A stretch of 64,000 nucleotides of DNA from Pachyseris speciosa (GCA_016490735.1 JAEMWC010001572.1:26001-90000); one strand, 5' to 3'; counted from the first letter of the stretch, positions 34,301 to 47,006 are shown. Made by a program: numbers and translations. Notes: a model not told the origin generated them from the letters alone.

Positions 34301-36855
34301 GAAGGGCTGAGAGCATAAACTGCCTACATGTAATTTTAGGTCGTTTTTCGATTTTCCTCGGAAATGAAAAAAAATTTTTGCATGTGACTTGCAAGCAATT
34401 CGATTTAAAAACATTGTCCAGTATTTTTATTCACTGATTTTTGTTTCATTTCCGAGGAAACTCGAAAACGACCTAAAATTACACATAGGCAGTTTTTGCC
34501 CTCAGCCCTTCATAAGTCTGCCTCATTAACATTCATGAGGCAATGCCCAAGGGTATTCTTTATTTGAAAACTAAGTGCCAAATGCTCGTAACTGAAGGGT
34601 AAAACTGAAACTGGACTTGAAATGATTGACGTGTAGAAAGGATTGTTCCATAGTGTGACGTAGACTAATAAAATGTTTTGGCGGTTAAAACATTCATTTG
34701 ATACTTGCGCGACGTGCCTGTCGAAGCTCCCAATTCAATCAGCGCTAGCTTGTTTGGTTTAATCGAATTATGTCAGTTTGCCTGTTCGCTCGGTGGTCGA
34801 AGGACATCATGAAGTCTTTTGATCCGCAAGTCTAACACGACTGAAAGAAGCCACTCGTGTTTTCTCTGCTTGCCAAATCAAAAAGAGAGATATACTAATT
34901 TGATTCTCCAGTTTGGGAGTAGGGATTAAGAGCTGGGCAGAAAAAAAAACTCTGAAAACACCTCTCGTCTCAAAAGCGGCTCGGTTTTGCTAGTCTTGGT
35001 CCATTTGTGAAAGGTTGCCATGGTAGAATTTGCGAAAAGGAGAGGTGTTTTTGGAGTTTAGGACAAAAAAGTCAGAGATGTTTGCAGTGTGTCTTTCGCT
35101 CGCGGAGGCCATAACATTCCCACAATTCATTCCGGCTAAAGTGGGTGCTGTCTCATGGGCCAACTTATCCAACTCATTGCAGCCGAAGTAGGCGCTGTCT
35201 CGCGGGCCATCAAAGCCGTGAAACAATTCGTCAAAATTCGGAAACATTATGGAGAATTCATCCGAAAGAGGGAAATCAGCATGATGAGAAGTCTGTCTGT
35301 TTTCAATGAGTATCTTGAAAACAATCTGGGGAAAAGTTGCATCAGCGCGCATGGCAAGTATTACCAAGGGCGGAATATACTCGTGGTCGATCGTCAAGTT
35401 GTGTAAACACATGTACAGTAGGTAGACATGCTGCCGAATTTCGACATATACATCACACCATAGACATCACTTTTGCGTCAATCAACTTGGTTATTTTGAT
35501 TCTATGGAGGCTTGTAAACATCAGCAAAATGTATTTTCAAGCGAGATAAACACCAGCGAAAACGTTTTTGCACGCGAGATATTTTAACAAGTTGTTGTGT
35601 TACGCATCAGATGATAGGGATTAAATTTCACATCTTATGCAAATATTTAGGTTTTCAAGCCAACAAAAATAGTAAAGTGTTTTGTTCCAATTTTTTCATT
35701 GTCGTCATTTACGTTGATTTGTAATAGATTTTCATTCCACTGGTTCCATTTGACGACAAAAATGAACCCTTCAAAATCATTTCAAATGACCAAAGCACGC
35801 GAAACACCAGTCAAAGCTATGTTTCAAAAAGACGGAAACCGACGGGAAACAGCTTACCCTTTTAATCTCTCTTAATTTTGCCCTTGAACGTCGTTAACTC
35901 GAATTTTCGGTATTGCTCATGAACAGAAGTTGTTGGTATTGGCCAAAACCTATCTTCAAGTAAAAACAGCCGTCTTTAATAATTATTTTATTCTATTTCT
36001 CAGCCGACAGCAAGCTTTTTGAGCACTAAGTTAGAATCAAGTCCGATCCTACTGTATGCCGTTTTTAACCAAAACACCCTCTTCAACACTTTACTTACAT
36101 CACCCAAAGCCTTCCTGAAAGAATTAAGAATCAACCAAGAAACCTGTGCGCTCTTTTCATTTTGGAGGAACCAAGAAACCAAGAAACCTGTGCGACACTC
36201 AAAATAGGCCGCTTACTTTAACGTTAATGTTTGCAATGCCCTAAGCCGAACCCTATCCCTAGCTCTAACCCTAACCCTACTCTAACCCTAACCGTAACCC
36301 TAACCCTAGCCCTAGCCCCCAACGCTAACCCTAGCCCTAATTTTAGCCCTAACTCTAACTTAACAATAACCCTAAATCTTTTGAGTGCTGTTTTCAAGTC
36401 GGACAAAATCTATGCGCGCTGGCTTAAGGTTAACCAAGGCTGCTGTGTGCTGTTATAAGTCAACCCAGAATGTTGTGCACTGTTTTCCAGCTAAGGAAGC
36501 TTCTTGAGCACTATCAGTAAGCAAAACCCTGGTAATAAGCGCTGCATTTAAAAATGTCGACCATTTCCAAGTCGGATGGCCATCTTGTGGGCTGTTTATG
36601 AATCAAAAAGGCACACTGCGCATAACGAATACCCTTGGGCATTGCTTCATGCATGTTAATAAGGCAGACATATGAAGGGCTGAGAGCATAAACTGCCTAC
36701 AGTGTATGTGTAATTTTAGGTCATTTTTCGATTTTCCTGGGAAATGAAAAAACTTTTACATGTGACTTGCAAGCAATTCGATTCAAAAACATTGTCCGGT
36801 ATTTTTATTCACTGATTTTTGTTTCATTTGTTTCAGTTTTTGCCCTCATCCCTTC
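34301..36855. mobile_element. Hairpin-ended composite transposon, copy 2 (2.56 kb)
   Basis: Outer ends GAAGGGCTGAGAGC / GCCCTCATCCCTTC, with AATT on both sides (34297-34300 and 36856-36859). Terminal foldback units lie at 34301-34511 and 36674-36855. The interior matches copy 1, including the 'gcctcattaacattcatgagg' inner end (inverted at 36620-36665) and the CCCTAA-like tract. It lacks the mini-PLE found in copy 1. The foldback unit sequence differs from copy 1 although both start GAAGGGCTGA. No transposase frame. Confidence 0.8.
36236..36378. repeat. Degenerate CCCTAA (telomere-like) tract, copy 2
   Basis: Same position and context as the tract in copy 1, with more CCCTAA units. It produces artefactual Pro/Asn/Leu and Arg/Val/Gly frames on both strands. 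Confidence 0.8.
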
Positions 36856-37374
36856 AATTGGCCCTGCATTTTAATTCTATTGTTGCTCCAAAGCAAAATC
36901 AAATGTCAAAGACCTCCTTAGTAGCTTTTTGTCTAAAAGCGCACGGTAGAAAACTTAAAAGCAAAAATTTTAAATTCATAGTGCTCAAGTATTTGCAACT
37001 AAAACCTACATGTAGCACTTCTTAACTGATTCACAAATTAAGCATCCACAAATACTGTGATGAAATTAATATAGTTTAGTCTGAATTTGTATGTGCCACA
37101 AATGTATCAAGTCAATTAAGGTTTTGGAAATTTGGTTAATACATGTAGTTTTGTAATCACTTTTCGGTTTTAATTGAAAATTAATTCACTTTGGTTTTTC
37201 AGTTCATCATACATTCATTTTTTCCTCATACAGTACAAATCAAATGCTAGTGTTTTCTTTGTTCCTTCAGTCACTTTAGTATCTACACATATACTGTACA
37301 TATACATATAAATGTATTCCTTAACATTTTTTGAAAACCCCACTTAAGTGCGTTAGCCTCCTTCGCAGCCATTG

Positions 37375-37378
<4 letters not shown>

Positions 37379-37406
<28 letters not shown>

Positions 37407-37686
37407 CATACATACATACATACATACATACATACATACATACATACATACATACATACATACATACATACATACATACATACATACATACATACATACA
37501 TACATACATACATACATACATACATACATACATACATACATACATACATACATACATACATACATACATACATACATACATACATACATACATACATACA
37601 TACATACATACATACATACATACATACATACATACATACATACATACATACATACATACATACATACATACATACATACATACATA
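37379..37686. repeat. (CATA)n microsatellite, about 77 units
   Basis: Uninterrupted ACAT units over 308 bp. All frames are open on both strands because the unit contains no stop in any phase, so the long 'YIHT' and 'MYVC' frames are artefacts. Confidence 0.97.
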
Positions 37687-37758
37687 CCTCCCCCGTCGGG
37701 GCTTTTCAGGGATAGTTTACATCACTGGCCGGGGGACTTGAACAGACTGCTAGTGCTA

Positions 37759-38258
37759 AGAGAAAGTAAGGGTACATATCAATGTTGTGCCACGTAGCAC
37801 TAGGAACACAAATAGTGGAACAGAGAATTAATCAAAAGATTTTTTCTTTGCCTCGTGTGGTTCCCTGTTTCCCTTTACTAGGGCTAACGCCCAGTGGGTT
37901 ATTCATGGGTTTAAGTAGCACTTTAATTTACACTTCAGAGTTAATTCTCTGTTCCACTATTTGTGTTCCTAGTGCTACGCGGCACAACATTGATATGTAC
38001 CCTTACTTTCTCTTTGCCGCGATTCACCATCTAAAATCGTCCCCGACTTTCTCTGTGCGACCTTGTAGCTCAGTCGGCAGAGTAACGGTAGATCTAATCC
38101 GGAGGTCGTGGGTTCGATTCCCACCGAGGTCAAAAGATTTTTTCTTTGCCTCGTGTGGTTCCCTGTTTCCCTTTACTAGGGCTAACGCCCAGTGGGTTAT
38201 TCATGGGTTTAAGTAGCACTTTAATTTACACTTCAGAGTTAATTCTCTGTTCCACTAT
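37759..38258. mobile_element. tRNA-SINE with duplicated tail and long inverted flanks
   Basis: Order: left inverted arm (37759-37831), SINE tail copy (37832-37940), right inverted arm (37941-38014, nearly perfect complement of the left), spacer, tRNA-like head (38059-38131), second SINE tail (38132-38258). The two tails are almost identical ('ttttttctttgcctcgtgtg', 'agggctaacgcccagtgggt'). Confidence 0.8.
38059..38131 (+). repeat. tRNA-like SINE head (pol III promoter)
   Basis: 73 bases with pairing ends (GACCTTG with CGAGGTC), A box 'TAGCTCAGTCGGCAGAG' and B box 'GGTTCGATTCCCACC'. The anticodon stem does not pair properly, so it is a SINE head and not a working tRNA gene. Confidence 0.85.
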
Positions 38259-38624
38259 CTATGGGAGCTTAGCCACCAAAATTTAACAGCCATGATGTGA
38301 TTAGTCAATTCCTGGGAAGGGACTGTCCACCACTCGGTTCAGCAGACATTGGTGGGGAGGGAGAATAGGACCAACATAAGAAACGGCTGCATAGGAGGCT
38401 ACACTGTACATGTATCAAGTGCATCAATAATTGGTCAACACTGGATAGCCCATAAATAAGGGAAGATTAAGTTGGTCAACCGTACATAAGAAATTATTTA
38501 TTTACTTGGTTTGCCTGGACTAGGGACCGTTATTGGCTGTGAAAAGCTTTTTTAACTTACATACTTGTACATTGTAATATTATACATTATGCCTTCAAGC
38601 AAAAGCATATTTTGCAGTGTATCT

Positions 38625-39331
38625 TGCCATTTCAATCATCTCTGTGCATCTTGTAGAACCAGAGATGTCACATTTTTGTTTGTTGTGACAGCACAATTAT
38701 CCACGCTTGCCGGTGCGTGATGAAAAGAGAAACACTTTAGAAACTTTGCTTTCAAAGGAACAACTCATCAATAAATGACGCACCTGACAAGCACTTCAAT
38801 AACGAAATTCAGCATTTAAGACAGAGTATTTTGCCATTTCAATCGTCTCTGTGCGCCTTGTAGAATCAGAGATGTCACATTATTTTTTGTTTGTTGTGAC
38901 GGCACAATTATTCACACTCGCCGGTGTGCGATGAAAAGAGAAACACTTTAGAAACTTTACTTTCAAAGGAACAGCTCGTCAATTAATGACACGCCACAAG
39001 TACTTCAATAACAATTCAGCATTTAAGACAGAGTATTTTGCCGTTCCAATCGTCTACATGTGCAACTTGTAGAACCAGCAATATCAAAATTTTGTTTGTT
39101 GTAACGGCACAATTATTCATGCTTGATGGCGCGCAATGGAAACACTAATTAGAAACTTTGCTTTCAAAGAAACAACTCGTCAATAAACAGCATGTCACAA
39201 GCACTTCAATAACGAAATTCAGCATTTAAAACAGAGTATAATTTGCCATTTCAATCGTCTAAGTGCGCCTTGTAGAATCAGAGATGTCACATTTTTGTTT
39301 GTTGTGATGGCACAATTATTCACGCTTGCCG
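38625..39331. repeat. Tandem array, about 3.4 units of 207 bp
   Basis: Units begin at about 38625, 38832, 39039 and 39244 (last one truncated) with 'tgccatttcaatcgtct'. Each contains 'gaaacactttagaaactttg' and 'acttcaataacgaaattcag'. Divergence is roughly 10 percent between units by eye. No coding frame is kept. Confidence 0.9.
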
Positions 39332-39639
39332 GCACTTCGATGTCTTCGAGATTAAGCAGAGTTTTTGCTCCTCGGCAACTGCTATTAATTCTTTTGTTTC
39401 CGAAAACAATTACACACAAAGAGAACTTATGTTTATGAATAACAAAGGCAAGACGCATACAGGACACGCAATTTTAGACGCGTCAAAAACAATTTTTTTA
39501 ACGCAAAAAATGCGCGTATATTTTGCATCTGCGTAGTTCGCTTATCTCCGAGCTGTACTGTAGGTCACATTTTTATTTAAAGGAGAGATGATTTTTTTTA
39601 GAGCAGGCAATTTGAACAGTTTCAGTTTCAGTTTATTTT

Positions 39640-40345
39640 TTTAAACCATTATTATCATTATTTTTCTTGCACATCGTTACAAGATAAATAATTATATATT
39701 AAAATATAAAAGATAATAAATAACAAAAGAAAGAGAAACATTATGGTGAGGATGCCCATAGAGAAACCATTGGGGCTTATACAAGCTACAGGCTCCTAAA
39801 AAATTACAACTTGGAAATCATGATTTTTAGGCATAGCTTACACTGTATTTAGTTAATCAATACATTTAGGTTAAAAGGCAAGCACACAAACAAACACACA
39901 CTGGCAGCAAAACATAAAACAACACCTTCAAAATAGGAGTAGTCAATTTAGGAGAAATATTCTTAATTTATTTTCAACAGAGAAATAGTACTGTCAGCAT
40001 TCTGAATTTCTGAATTAAAGGAATTAAACAGTTTAGGTCCTTGCAAACTTATTGCAAACTGTCTGATGTTAGTTCTACATGTACAAGGAAATAAATAAAA
40101 TGAATTGCAATGTCTAGTATTGTAACGATGAATACAATGTATGACTTGTCAGCAAACACATTTCTCTGACTGCATCAGGAAGGAAGCCTTTCTTGAAAAA
40201 AAAACAAACAAACAAACTTTCCAATTTGAAATCGGTAAATATCCCATAGTTCACCTAACTGATGATCATAGGGCATGGACAAATACACAAGATATTTTAC
40301 TACATTAAAAAAGTGGGAGTAAGTTAAGACATACATGTACACTGT
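39640..40345 (-). pseudogene. LINE reverse transcriptase C-terminus and 3' end, minus strand
   Basis: Across frameshifts the minus strand gives 'DIYRFQIGKFVCLFF', 'ERLPS', then 'YNTRHCNSFYLFPCTCRTNI' and 'RQFAISLQGPKLFNSFNSEI'. It closes with 'SLLKINLRIFLLN' and a stop. This is the classical LINE RT C-terminal block ('H.YNTR', 'GP..WNSL'). The 3' UTR includes 'cccatagagaaaccattggg' and an AAAC/CTGAAA-type tail near 39620. Related to, but a different family from, the LINE tails at 3540 and 51541. Confidence 0.75.
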
Positions 40346-40441
40346 AGTGTAAAGCTCTGGCCAAACTATCAAACAAAGCTGAATCCCTTGGATGTGAATG
40401 TTGGGATAGTGGCAAAACAAACTACTAGTACAAGTATAATT

Positions 40442-40770
40442 GAAGGCCTCGGAGCATAACCATCATACATGTATGTCGAATTTTGAGTCGTTTTTCGATT
40501 TTGCTTGGATTTGTCTGAATTTCTGCATGTGAACTGCAATTCGATGGAAACACATTGTATGGTATTTTTTTGACTGATTCATCCAGAATCCAGAAATGCA
40601 TTTTTTCTTACGTACACCAAGAAACCAACCTTCCATGGGAGTGGTTTGCAAGTTGCATTACATCTTCTTTCAATCGAATTGCAGTTTACATGCAACAATT
40701 CGGGCAAATCCAGGCAAAATCAAAAAACAACCCAAAATTCGACATAGGACGGTTATGCTCCGAGGCCTTC
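40442..40770. mobile_element. 329-bp MITE with AATT duplication
   Basis: Ends GAAGGCCTCGGAGCATAAC / GTTATGCTCCGAGGCCTTC with AATT on both sides (40438-40441, 40771-40774). Inner phrases ('cgatttt...', 'caattcgat') resemble the foldback ends of the composite element at 34301, so it belongs to the same superfamily. It shows that foldback units move independently. Confidence 0.85.
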
Positions 40771-40774
40771 AATT

Positions 40775-42629
40775 ATACATGTAGCACTAGCGTTAAATGT
40801 TTATGGTACCTGAGCTGTTTGGTGTTCAGTGTGAAGTGAGAAAAAAATCATGGAATGGTTAAGAGAACAAGCTGAAAAGGGTATATTCCATACCCTTTTA
40901 CAGTTATCGTTAATTTTATCAGCGTGTTTGAGAATTAACGAGCCCAGATCAGTTCCCAGAAATTTCAAACCCTATTGAACGGGACACCTGCATTTACAGT
41001 GCACAAAGATAGCAACTATTGATCGGCTAGCAGGGCGAACATGACTTGCGTCAGGATACAGCTTTGTTGGAAGAACAGCGAAACACTGCAACTTTTTTTT
41101 GTCAAGCAGAATTGTTGGGCACAATGTTTGATCAAATGCAAACTCTATCCAACACTTGATCTAGCAAAAATTTATTGCTTGACAAAAGTCATCCAACATG
41201 GGCAGCCAAATGGTCAAACAATGTTGGATTGAGCAAAGTTACAGGTAGAACGTTTTTTGTCATGTAAATCCAACTTTAAAGCTTGGCCAGAAATCACAAG
41301 CCCATCATGCTGATGTGAACTTTTCTGTGTTATGCTGGATCAAGGTTGCATAAAGTGGAACATTAATTCTGAAGACAACAAAAGGTTCAATAATGGTCAC
41401 ATTCCATCATCACACTACATGTATGTTACAGAATGTTCTTACCTTAAAAGGTTTTACTTTTCATTGCAACTTGAACATAAAGTAGTCTGCCAACCCTGTA
41501 CTGCACACATAACTACAGTGTACATGTATTCAGCCTGAAGATTTAAAAAAATTAATAATTATGTACATGTTAACACAATACAAAATGCTACATTGGCGAG
41601 GCTGAAAGATTCAAAGATTCAAATGTTGAGTGCCAGAGGACGATTACTGCTATGATCTCCCAAACAATACTGTTAGATGGTCTTATTGCTCTGAAGAAGA
41701 ATATTATTCAACCTGCTTAACAGAATTTCAAGACTACCTTAAGGCAGCAAGTGGAGTTGGGGTATGGTAGTTACAATAGCACTGATGAAATAGTTTTGCA
41801 AGCTGCTTACACTAAATTTCTCAAGAACACGATCTACTTTTAAGTGTTACAAGCCATGATGGCAGGCCCGAAGACAGTCTTTATAAAATTTGATTTTGTA
41901 CATGTACACTGTGTCTTAACCTTCTCATGACCAAATATTATTGCAGTTTTGCAGGGATGATGCAAAAATTAAGGGGCATAGTTTTCATAAAGAATCGGTG
42001 TTAATGCTGCAATGATACATGCACATAGATGGTTGGGCTTAGGAGTTTTAAGCTTATGCCATGAATATGAAGCCACCTTGAATGTTACGTGACTGTACAA
42101 TTAGACAATCATGGGTACAGTGTTTGAAAAACACCCCAGCAGTGATGAAATTTCAGAAATGCAAGAGAATAATATGGTCTTCATCGCACACAAAGACTTT
42201 TAATAATAATAATTATTACTATTATGATTGTTATTATAGTAATTTAATATCTATATTGCGCGAGTTAAATAGGTGCTCACTCACGCATTACAAACTGAAA
42301 TATACTTTGAATATTAATGAACTACAACAAAATTATAATATTACATGTATAATTTTATTATATGTCTGTCAGAATTCACAAAAACATACAGTGCACCTCC
42401 AGAAATTTGGAGCCATTTGACCAAAAAAGGTCCAAAACTGGCATTTTTTTGGATCCGATGAGCCCAGAAATCACACCACTGTACTCAAAAGGAGGGAATG
42501 TGCGAGTGAGCAATGAGAAGGGGCGGAGGAGAAGAGGAAAAAACACAGTAGCAGAGAAGTAGAATCTTAAACTGAATTCTGCATCTACAGTAATAGGTAA
42601 CCCATGTAGGCTACTGTATAATAATAATT
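40775..42629. other. No recognisable gene
   Basis: AT-rich DNA with many 'acatgta' words. Short frames only. Confidence 0.35.
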
Positions 42630-42803
42630 CCTTGGTGTCAGAGCACTTGCCTTCCACCAATGTGTCCTGGACTCGGTGTCATATATGTGGGCTGAGTTTG
42701 TTGGTTCTCTACTCTTCTCCGAGAGGTTTTTCTACGGGTGCTCCGGTTTTCCCCTCTCCTCAAAACCAACATTTGATTTAATTTGATTTGATTTGAGATT
42801 TGT
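42630..42803 (+). mobile_element. tRNA-derived SINE, plus strand, B box deleted
   Basis: Same family as 29914-30136. It contains 'gagcacttgccttccaccaatgtg', then lacks about 18 bases covering the B box, then continues 'actcggtgtca...gggctgagtttgttggttctc' to a TTGAT-type tail. Confidence 0.8.
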
Positions 42804-42857
42804 AATTAGTAGGCAAAGAGCCACCTTGTGGAGGTACTACTAATAAATCATCATCAT

Positions 42858-42872
42858 TATTATTATTATTAT

Positions 42873-42937
<65 letters not shown>
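42858..42937. repeat. (ATT)n microsatellite
   Basis: About 26 ATT units with one break, directly adjoining a MITE. Confidence 0.9.
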
Positions 42938-43376
42938 GGGCTCTAGACTAACGGTAGCCAACTGGCCATAGACTAGTAAAAATTCTGTTTTGGCTTGTGG
43001 ATTTTGCACTTCACTAGCCATTTTGACTAGTGAAAAGTTTAAAGCACTGGAGGACAAGAGGAAAACCAAATCAAAATTAATTTCAAATGTAACACAAAAG
43101 AAATACTAATGCAATGAACAACAAACTAACTACTTCCCCAATACTCATTTTCATTATAACACTTTCAAAATAATGTCAGACATACAGTACTTATTTCTAA
43201 AAAGCTGATAAGTTGCACATCAGTATTGTGGTTGGAAAAGAAAGTACCTAACTGAAACTGCTTGGCAGGATTAATGTCTGACAAACAAGTCTGGTTGGTG
43301 AAAAATTTGTTTTGCCTAGTGAATCAAACCTCTCACTAGCCACTGGGCTAGTAAGCTGAAAAGTTAGTCTCGAGCC
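42938..43376. mobile_element. ~440-bp MITE with GGCTCTAGACTAAC ends
   Basis: Ends GGCTCTAGACTAAC / GTTAGTCTCGAGCC, with 'actagccattttgactagtg' and 'cactagccactgggctagt' near the ends. Both flanks are ATT microsatellites, so the target was an ATT tract. Similar 'actagcccac/ctagccactgggct' phrases occur at 60815-61120. Confidence 0.65.
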
Positions 43377-43455
43377 TTGATTATTATTATTATTAATATT
43401 GTTATTATTATTATTAATATTGTTATTATTATTATTAATATTATTATTATTTGAC
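43377..43455. repeat. (ATT)n with AATATTG interruptions
   Basis: Continuation of the ATT tract on the other side of the MITE, with a recurring 'aatattgtt' every 24 bases. Confidence 0.85.
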
Positions 43456-43588
43456 ATAATTACAGATGATCCTAGTGACAGCATTCTGTACATGTACATG
43501 CTGAAGTTTCTGTTATAGCTGGCATGGAGGTAGTCCATACAAGAGACTGTTGTAATAATTGAGCCGACTTGTCAAAAATGCATTAATT

Positions 43589-43763
43589 CAGGGTTTCATT
43601 AGAAGCCGGCAACCGGCGAAAATCGCCACCTACTTCGTCAGAATGTACCTCTTTCCGCCGCCTACTTTGTCCATATTCTCACTCAAATTATTAAAAAAAT
43701 TAATCAGGTCGCCGCCTACTTTAGTTAGCTTAGATGGCTATTTAAAATATTATTGAAACCCTG
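43589..43763. mobile_element. 175-bp MITE with TAATT duplication
   Basis: Ends CAGGGTTTCA / TGAAACCCTG flanked by TAATT (43584-43588, 43764-43768). Inside, 'cgcc(a/g)cctactt' occurs three times. A 65-codon frame across it is not a gene. Confidence 0.85.
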
Positions 43764-43768
43764 TAATT

Positions 43769-45639
43769 GAAGTCTGAGTACAATCAGAGCTACAATGTAC
43801 ACTGTAAGAAATTTCCTAATTTTCCTAACTATAAACTGGAGCTTTTTAAAAGACTTATTATTGTAAAAGTTTAAAAAAAAGGGAAAAAGCAGTGAGCATA
43901 CCACCTTACAATTCTATGATGCAAAAAAATAACTTCCAAATTTTAGATAGTTCCAATTGCCTTTGGTCTGCACTCATACTGGCTGCTTTCATACAGGGCG
44001 GCATCCGATCTCACCCCAGAGAAGAATTGTAAACCGCCATGAAACTATGTGATATGTACGGTATAATTATAAATTCATTATCATTACAGTGTACCTGCTT
44101 ACAGTGTACAGTGTAGGTCTCACTGACAGTTGTAATACTACAGGTGTATGGGTGAGTTATTAATACAGTCTGTAAAAGGAGGCAAATGCCATACAATACC
44201 CAGTAGCTGTTTAACACAACTATTGCAAAAACAAAACTCAGGCTCCAAGCATTAATTTTCAAATACAACTAAGCAAAGTAGAGATTTACATTTTGTATGT
44301 TTTAATGCCCCAAACACTTGCCTGGACACAAGCACTGTACTATGAAAAAAAAAAACAGCCTTTGAAGGCCATTACAAGATGCACAGTAAATGAAGCAAGC
44401 CAACTAATTTACTTGACATATTACTGTACACTATGATTGGGATAAAAATATACATGTATACAACTATAAATTAGCTTTGTCTCTTTATTTCTTATCTCAC
44501 CGTCAAAAAAGCCAGGTGACTGATATGAAATCAGGCAGACTTTATTGGATGGCAGCTGTTGCCAGAATTAATTAATTTTTGTATGACATGATTTTTTTGT
44601 CCAGTTAGAGTACACAGAATTAATAGTTGCATTACCACATCAGTGAAGATGTGAATGCTCAAACTGAAAGACCATCTTCAGCCATGATGCATTAAATGCT
44701 GTGACCATTAATTCATGAATTTTGTGTGACAAGAAATTTTTTAGACCTTTGAAGCCCTTGTTTTACCCCACAATTGATGGCCAGTCAAATATGTTTGCTG
44801 TTTATTCTCCTTCATTTTTTCTTTTATTACTTTGGGAAAGTATTGTATAAATATTATGTACATGTATTTGTAAATTTTGGCCCATTTAAAGTCAGAGGAG
44901 TCAAGTGTGACAAAATGGTAGTGGCCAATTCACAGCACTGTTTTATATCAAATTTACAGTATTTACTGTACCAAGAAAATGAGGTTTCATGTTGAGTGCT
45001 TTTTACCTCAGAGTTTCCACCAATTCACTGAGCTTTTTGGGGCCAACCTACTGATACTTGGAAACTGATTTGATGATGAGTAAATTGTGTATATGTCTGG
45101 ATAACTGTTTTCCTCATGTTTGATGTTTTTACCTCAAGGTCAGTTTGCACAATGAACATGAAGAGTAAATATTAATCTGACTTGTCATTGTATCTCTTTA
45201 TGAACTGCAATTTTCATGCCCCATCAGGCATTCTACAATTGTCTAAACTAAGTGATAATTTCTCTTTTTTGCTGAGATCTCTGTGATGAGGACTGCTGTG
45301 CTGCTTTGTTTCGTTCCTATATGTAGCTGTATGTTTTAGTGTAGAGCTACAATGTAAATGTTTTTTTCCTTTAACAACAGCGCAAATTCAAAACAAAAAC
45401 AGGTGCCAACATTGGATCTAGGGAGAAAATTTGGGCATAAAATAATTGGAAAGCTAATTTCAAAAGATGTCCACACAGTTCCATAAATAATTATACATTG
45501 CATTACTGTTTCACACTGTACTAGCCCTGTTCCCGAAACAGAGTTTGGGTCACAAGTGTATATCTGTAAATGGGACTTTGTGGAATCTTGCCATCCAATT
45601 TAGAGACACTTGGAAAGGAAATTAAATTTATTATTTAGT
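43769..45639. other. No recognisable gene
   Basis: AT-rich DNA. Short frames only. 'tgtaca' and 'acatgta' words are frequent. Confidence 0.35.
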
Positions 45640-47006
45640 TTAACCCATTGACTCCTACACCAGCTGAAACCGGCTGCACAAGACTGCCATGCTTCAAAAC
45701 ATTGCAACTTGCCCAATCGCACGAATATTGCCTTAACTGTCAGTTATGAGCACGAAATGGAATGTCCTTTAAATCTGGATATCCAATAAATGCAATAAAC
45801 GTAGCAATTTTTTCCAAATATGACCTTTTGAGTTTGGACAAGAATGAAACTGACCGTTTTTAACGTCAAAGAGAAACCACGAAAATGCCCCTCTTTGCCT
45901 TCATGTTTTTTAAAGAAATCATCGTCAAAAAAACAAACTTCACCATCATAACAAAATTCAGTCCTTGTTCTAGCTTAGAAATGACTTTTTTTGTTCATTT
46001 TCTTCTCCCGAGTGTAGATACAGCCTTTTGTTCCAGTGCATTCAGGGCTTCCCACCATTTTCAACATCCCGACCGCATCGCATGCTGGGAAATAACGAGA
46101 ATTTTTGACAGCGACCGTTCCTTTCCCCAATTCTTTCACATACAAACTAAGTCTACAGCCACTCCAACCTACCACCAAAAATTTGTGCTTGTAGTCATCT
46201 TCAGTGTTCACAAATTCCAAAACATGAGTGACATGACATCAATTGTCGACAGCACCACTTTTCCATGGTAGATCAAGCAAAGAGTCACGAAATGCTATGG
46301 ATGGTATATAGCTGGAAAATCACTACAAAAAGGTAATCAAAGTGCTCTGTGAGCAAATTCGTGAATTGGAGAGATGAATCAAAGTATGTTTTAGATTATG
46401 TTTGAGGTTATCTAGTTTAGGGAATTTTGTGGTTTATTGTCATATTATTAAATAGTTTATTTTTTCCTGGGAGCATCACGTGATGTCGACATAGCACAGT
46501 CGATAAACAGTAGAACCTTGACGAGCAAACCTTCAGACGCGAGTTTGACTCTCGCTGGAGGCCCTGAAATTTTTATTATTATTATCCTTTCTTTTTTCTT
46601 TGTTTTAAACGATACAATAAATGAATGCTTTGTATTTTTATCATTTCGCTCGTTACATGCACATTTACCGCACCCTAACCGTGCTTCAACGACCTCTGTT
46701 TCGGTAAAATCAATATAAAGTCTACATGAAGTGAAAATTTGTTCTCCTCATCGATTTTACGATTCTTGATGTTCTCATTTTCGCTAGCCGAAATTTCTTT
46801 AGCCTCGCATCTTTTAATTTAGATCTTTAGAACAACTTATCTTTGTTAAACATGGACAGCAATTTAAAAGTAAGCCGCTAGCATACCTCATTTGCATAAA
46901 GTTTACAGCCCATCGATCGAGCGACACATTTTCCCCATCTCCACAATAACTCGTAATGCGCATGCGCAATTCACGAATTAAAAACGACTAGGAGTCAATT
47001 GGTTAA
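45640..47006. mobile_element. 1.37-kb element with TTAACCCATTGACTCCTA ends
   Basis: Left end TTAACCCATTGACTCCTA (45640-45657), right end TAGGAGTCAATTGGTTAA (46989-47006), one or two mismatches. Ends of this type define dispersed elements. It holds an 81-codon minus frame (46220-45975) with 'HKFLVVGWSGCRLSLYVKEL', which is protein-like but unrecognised. It also holds a facing 128-codon plus frame. No transposase recognised. Confidence 0.6.
45975..46220 (-). CDS. Small unknown frame inside the TTAACCC element
   Basis: 81 codons on the minus strand: N-terminal 'MEFVNTEDDYKHKFLVVGWS', a Gly/Lys-rich middle with three Cys, and a basic C-terminus ('TREKKMNKKSHF'). Composition is protein-like. A plus-strand frame covers the same bases. 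It could be cargo of the element or a captured first exon. Function unknown. Confidence 0.2.
   Translation of the reverse strand: MEFVNTEDDYKHKFLVVGWSGCRLSLYVKELGKGTVAVKNSRYFPACDAVGMLKMVGSPECTGTKGCIYTREKKMNKKSHF

Noticed and set aside
36224..36458. Pro/Asn/Leu-rich and Arg/Val/Gly-rich frames
   Set aside because: Artefacts of the CCCTAA-like tract.
37321..37797. Long open frames of repeated YIHT or MYVC residues on both strands
   Set aside because: They are translations of the CATA microsatellite, which has no stop in any phase.
38059..38131. Functional tRNA gene
   Set aside because: The anticodon stem does not pair and a SINE tail follows directly; it is a tRNA-derived SINE head.
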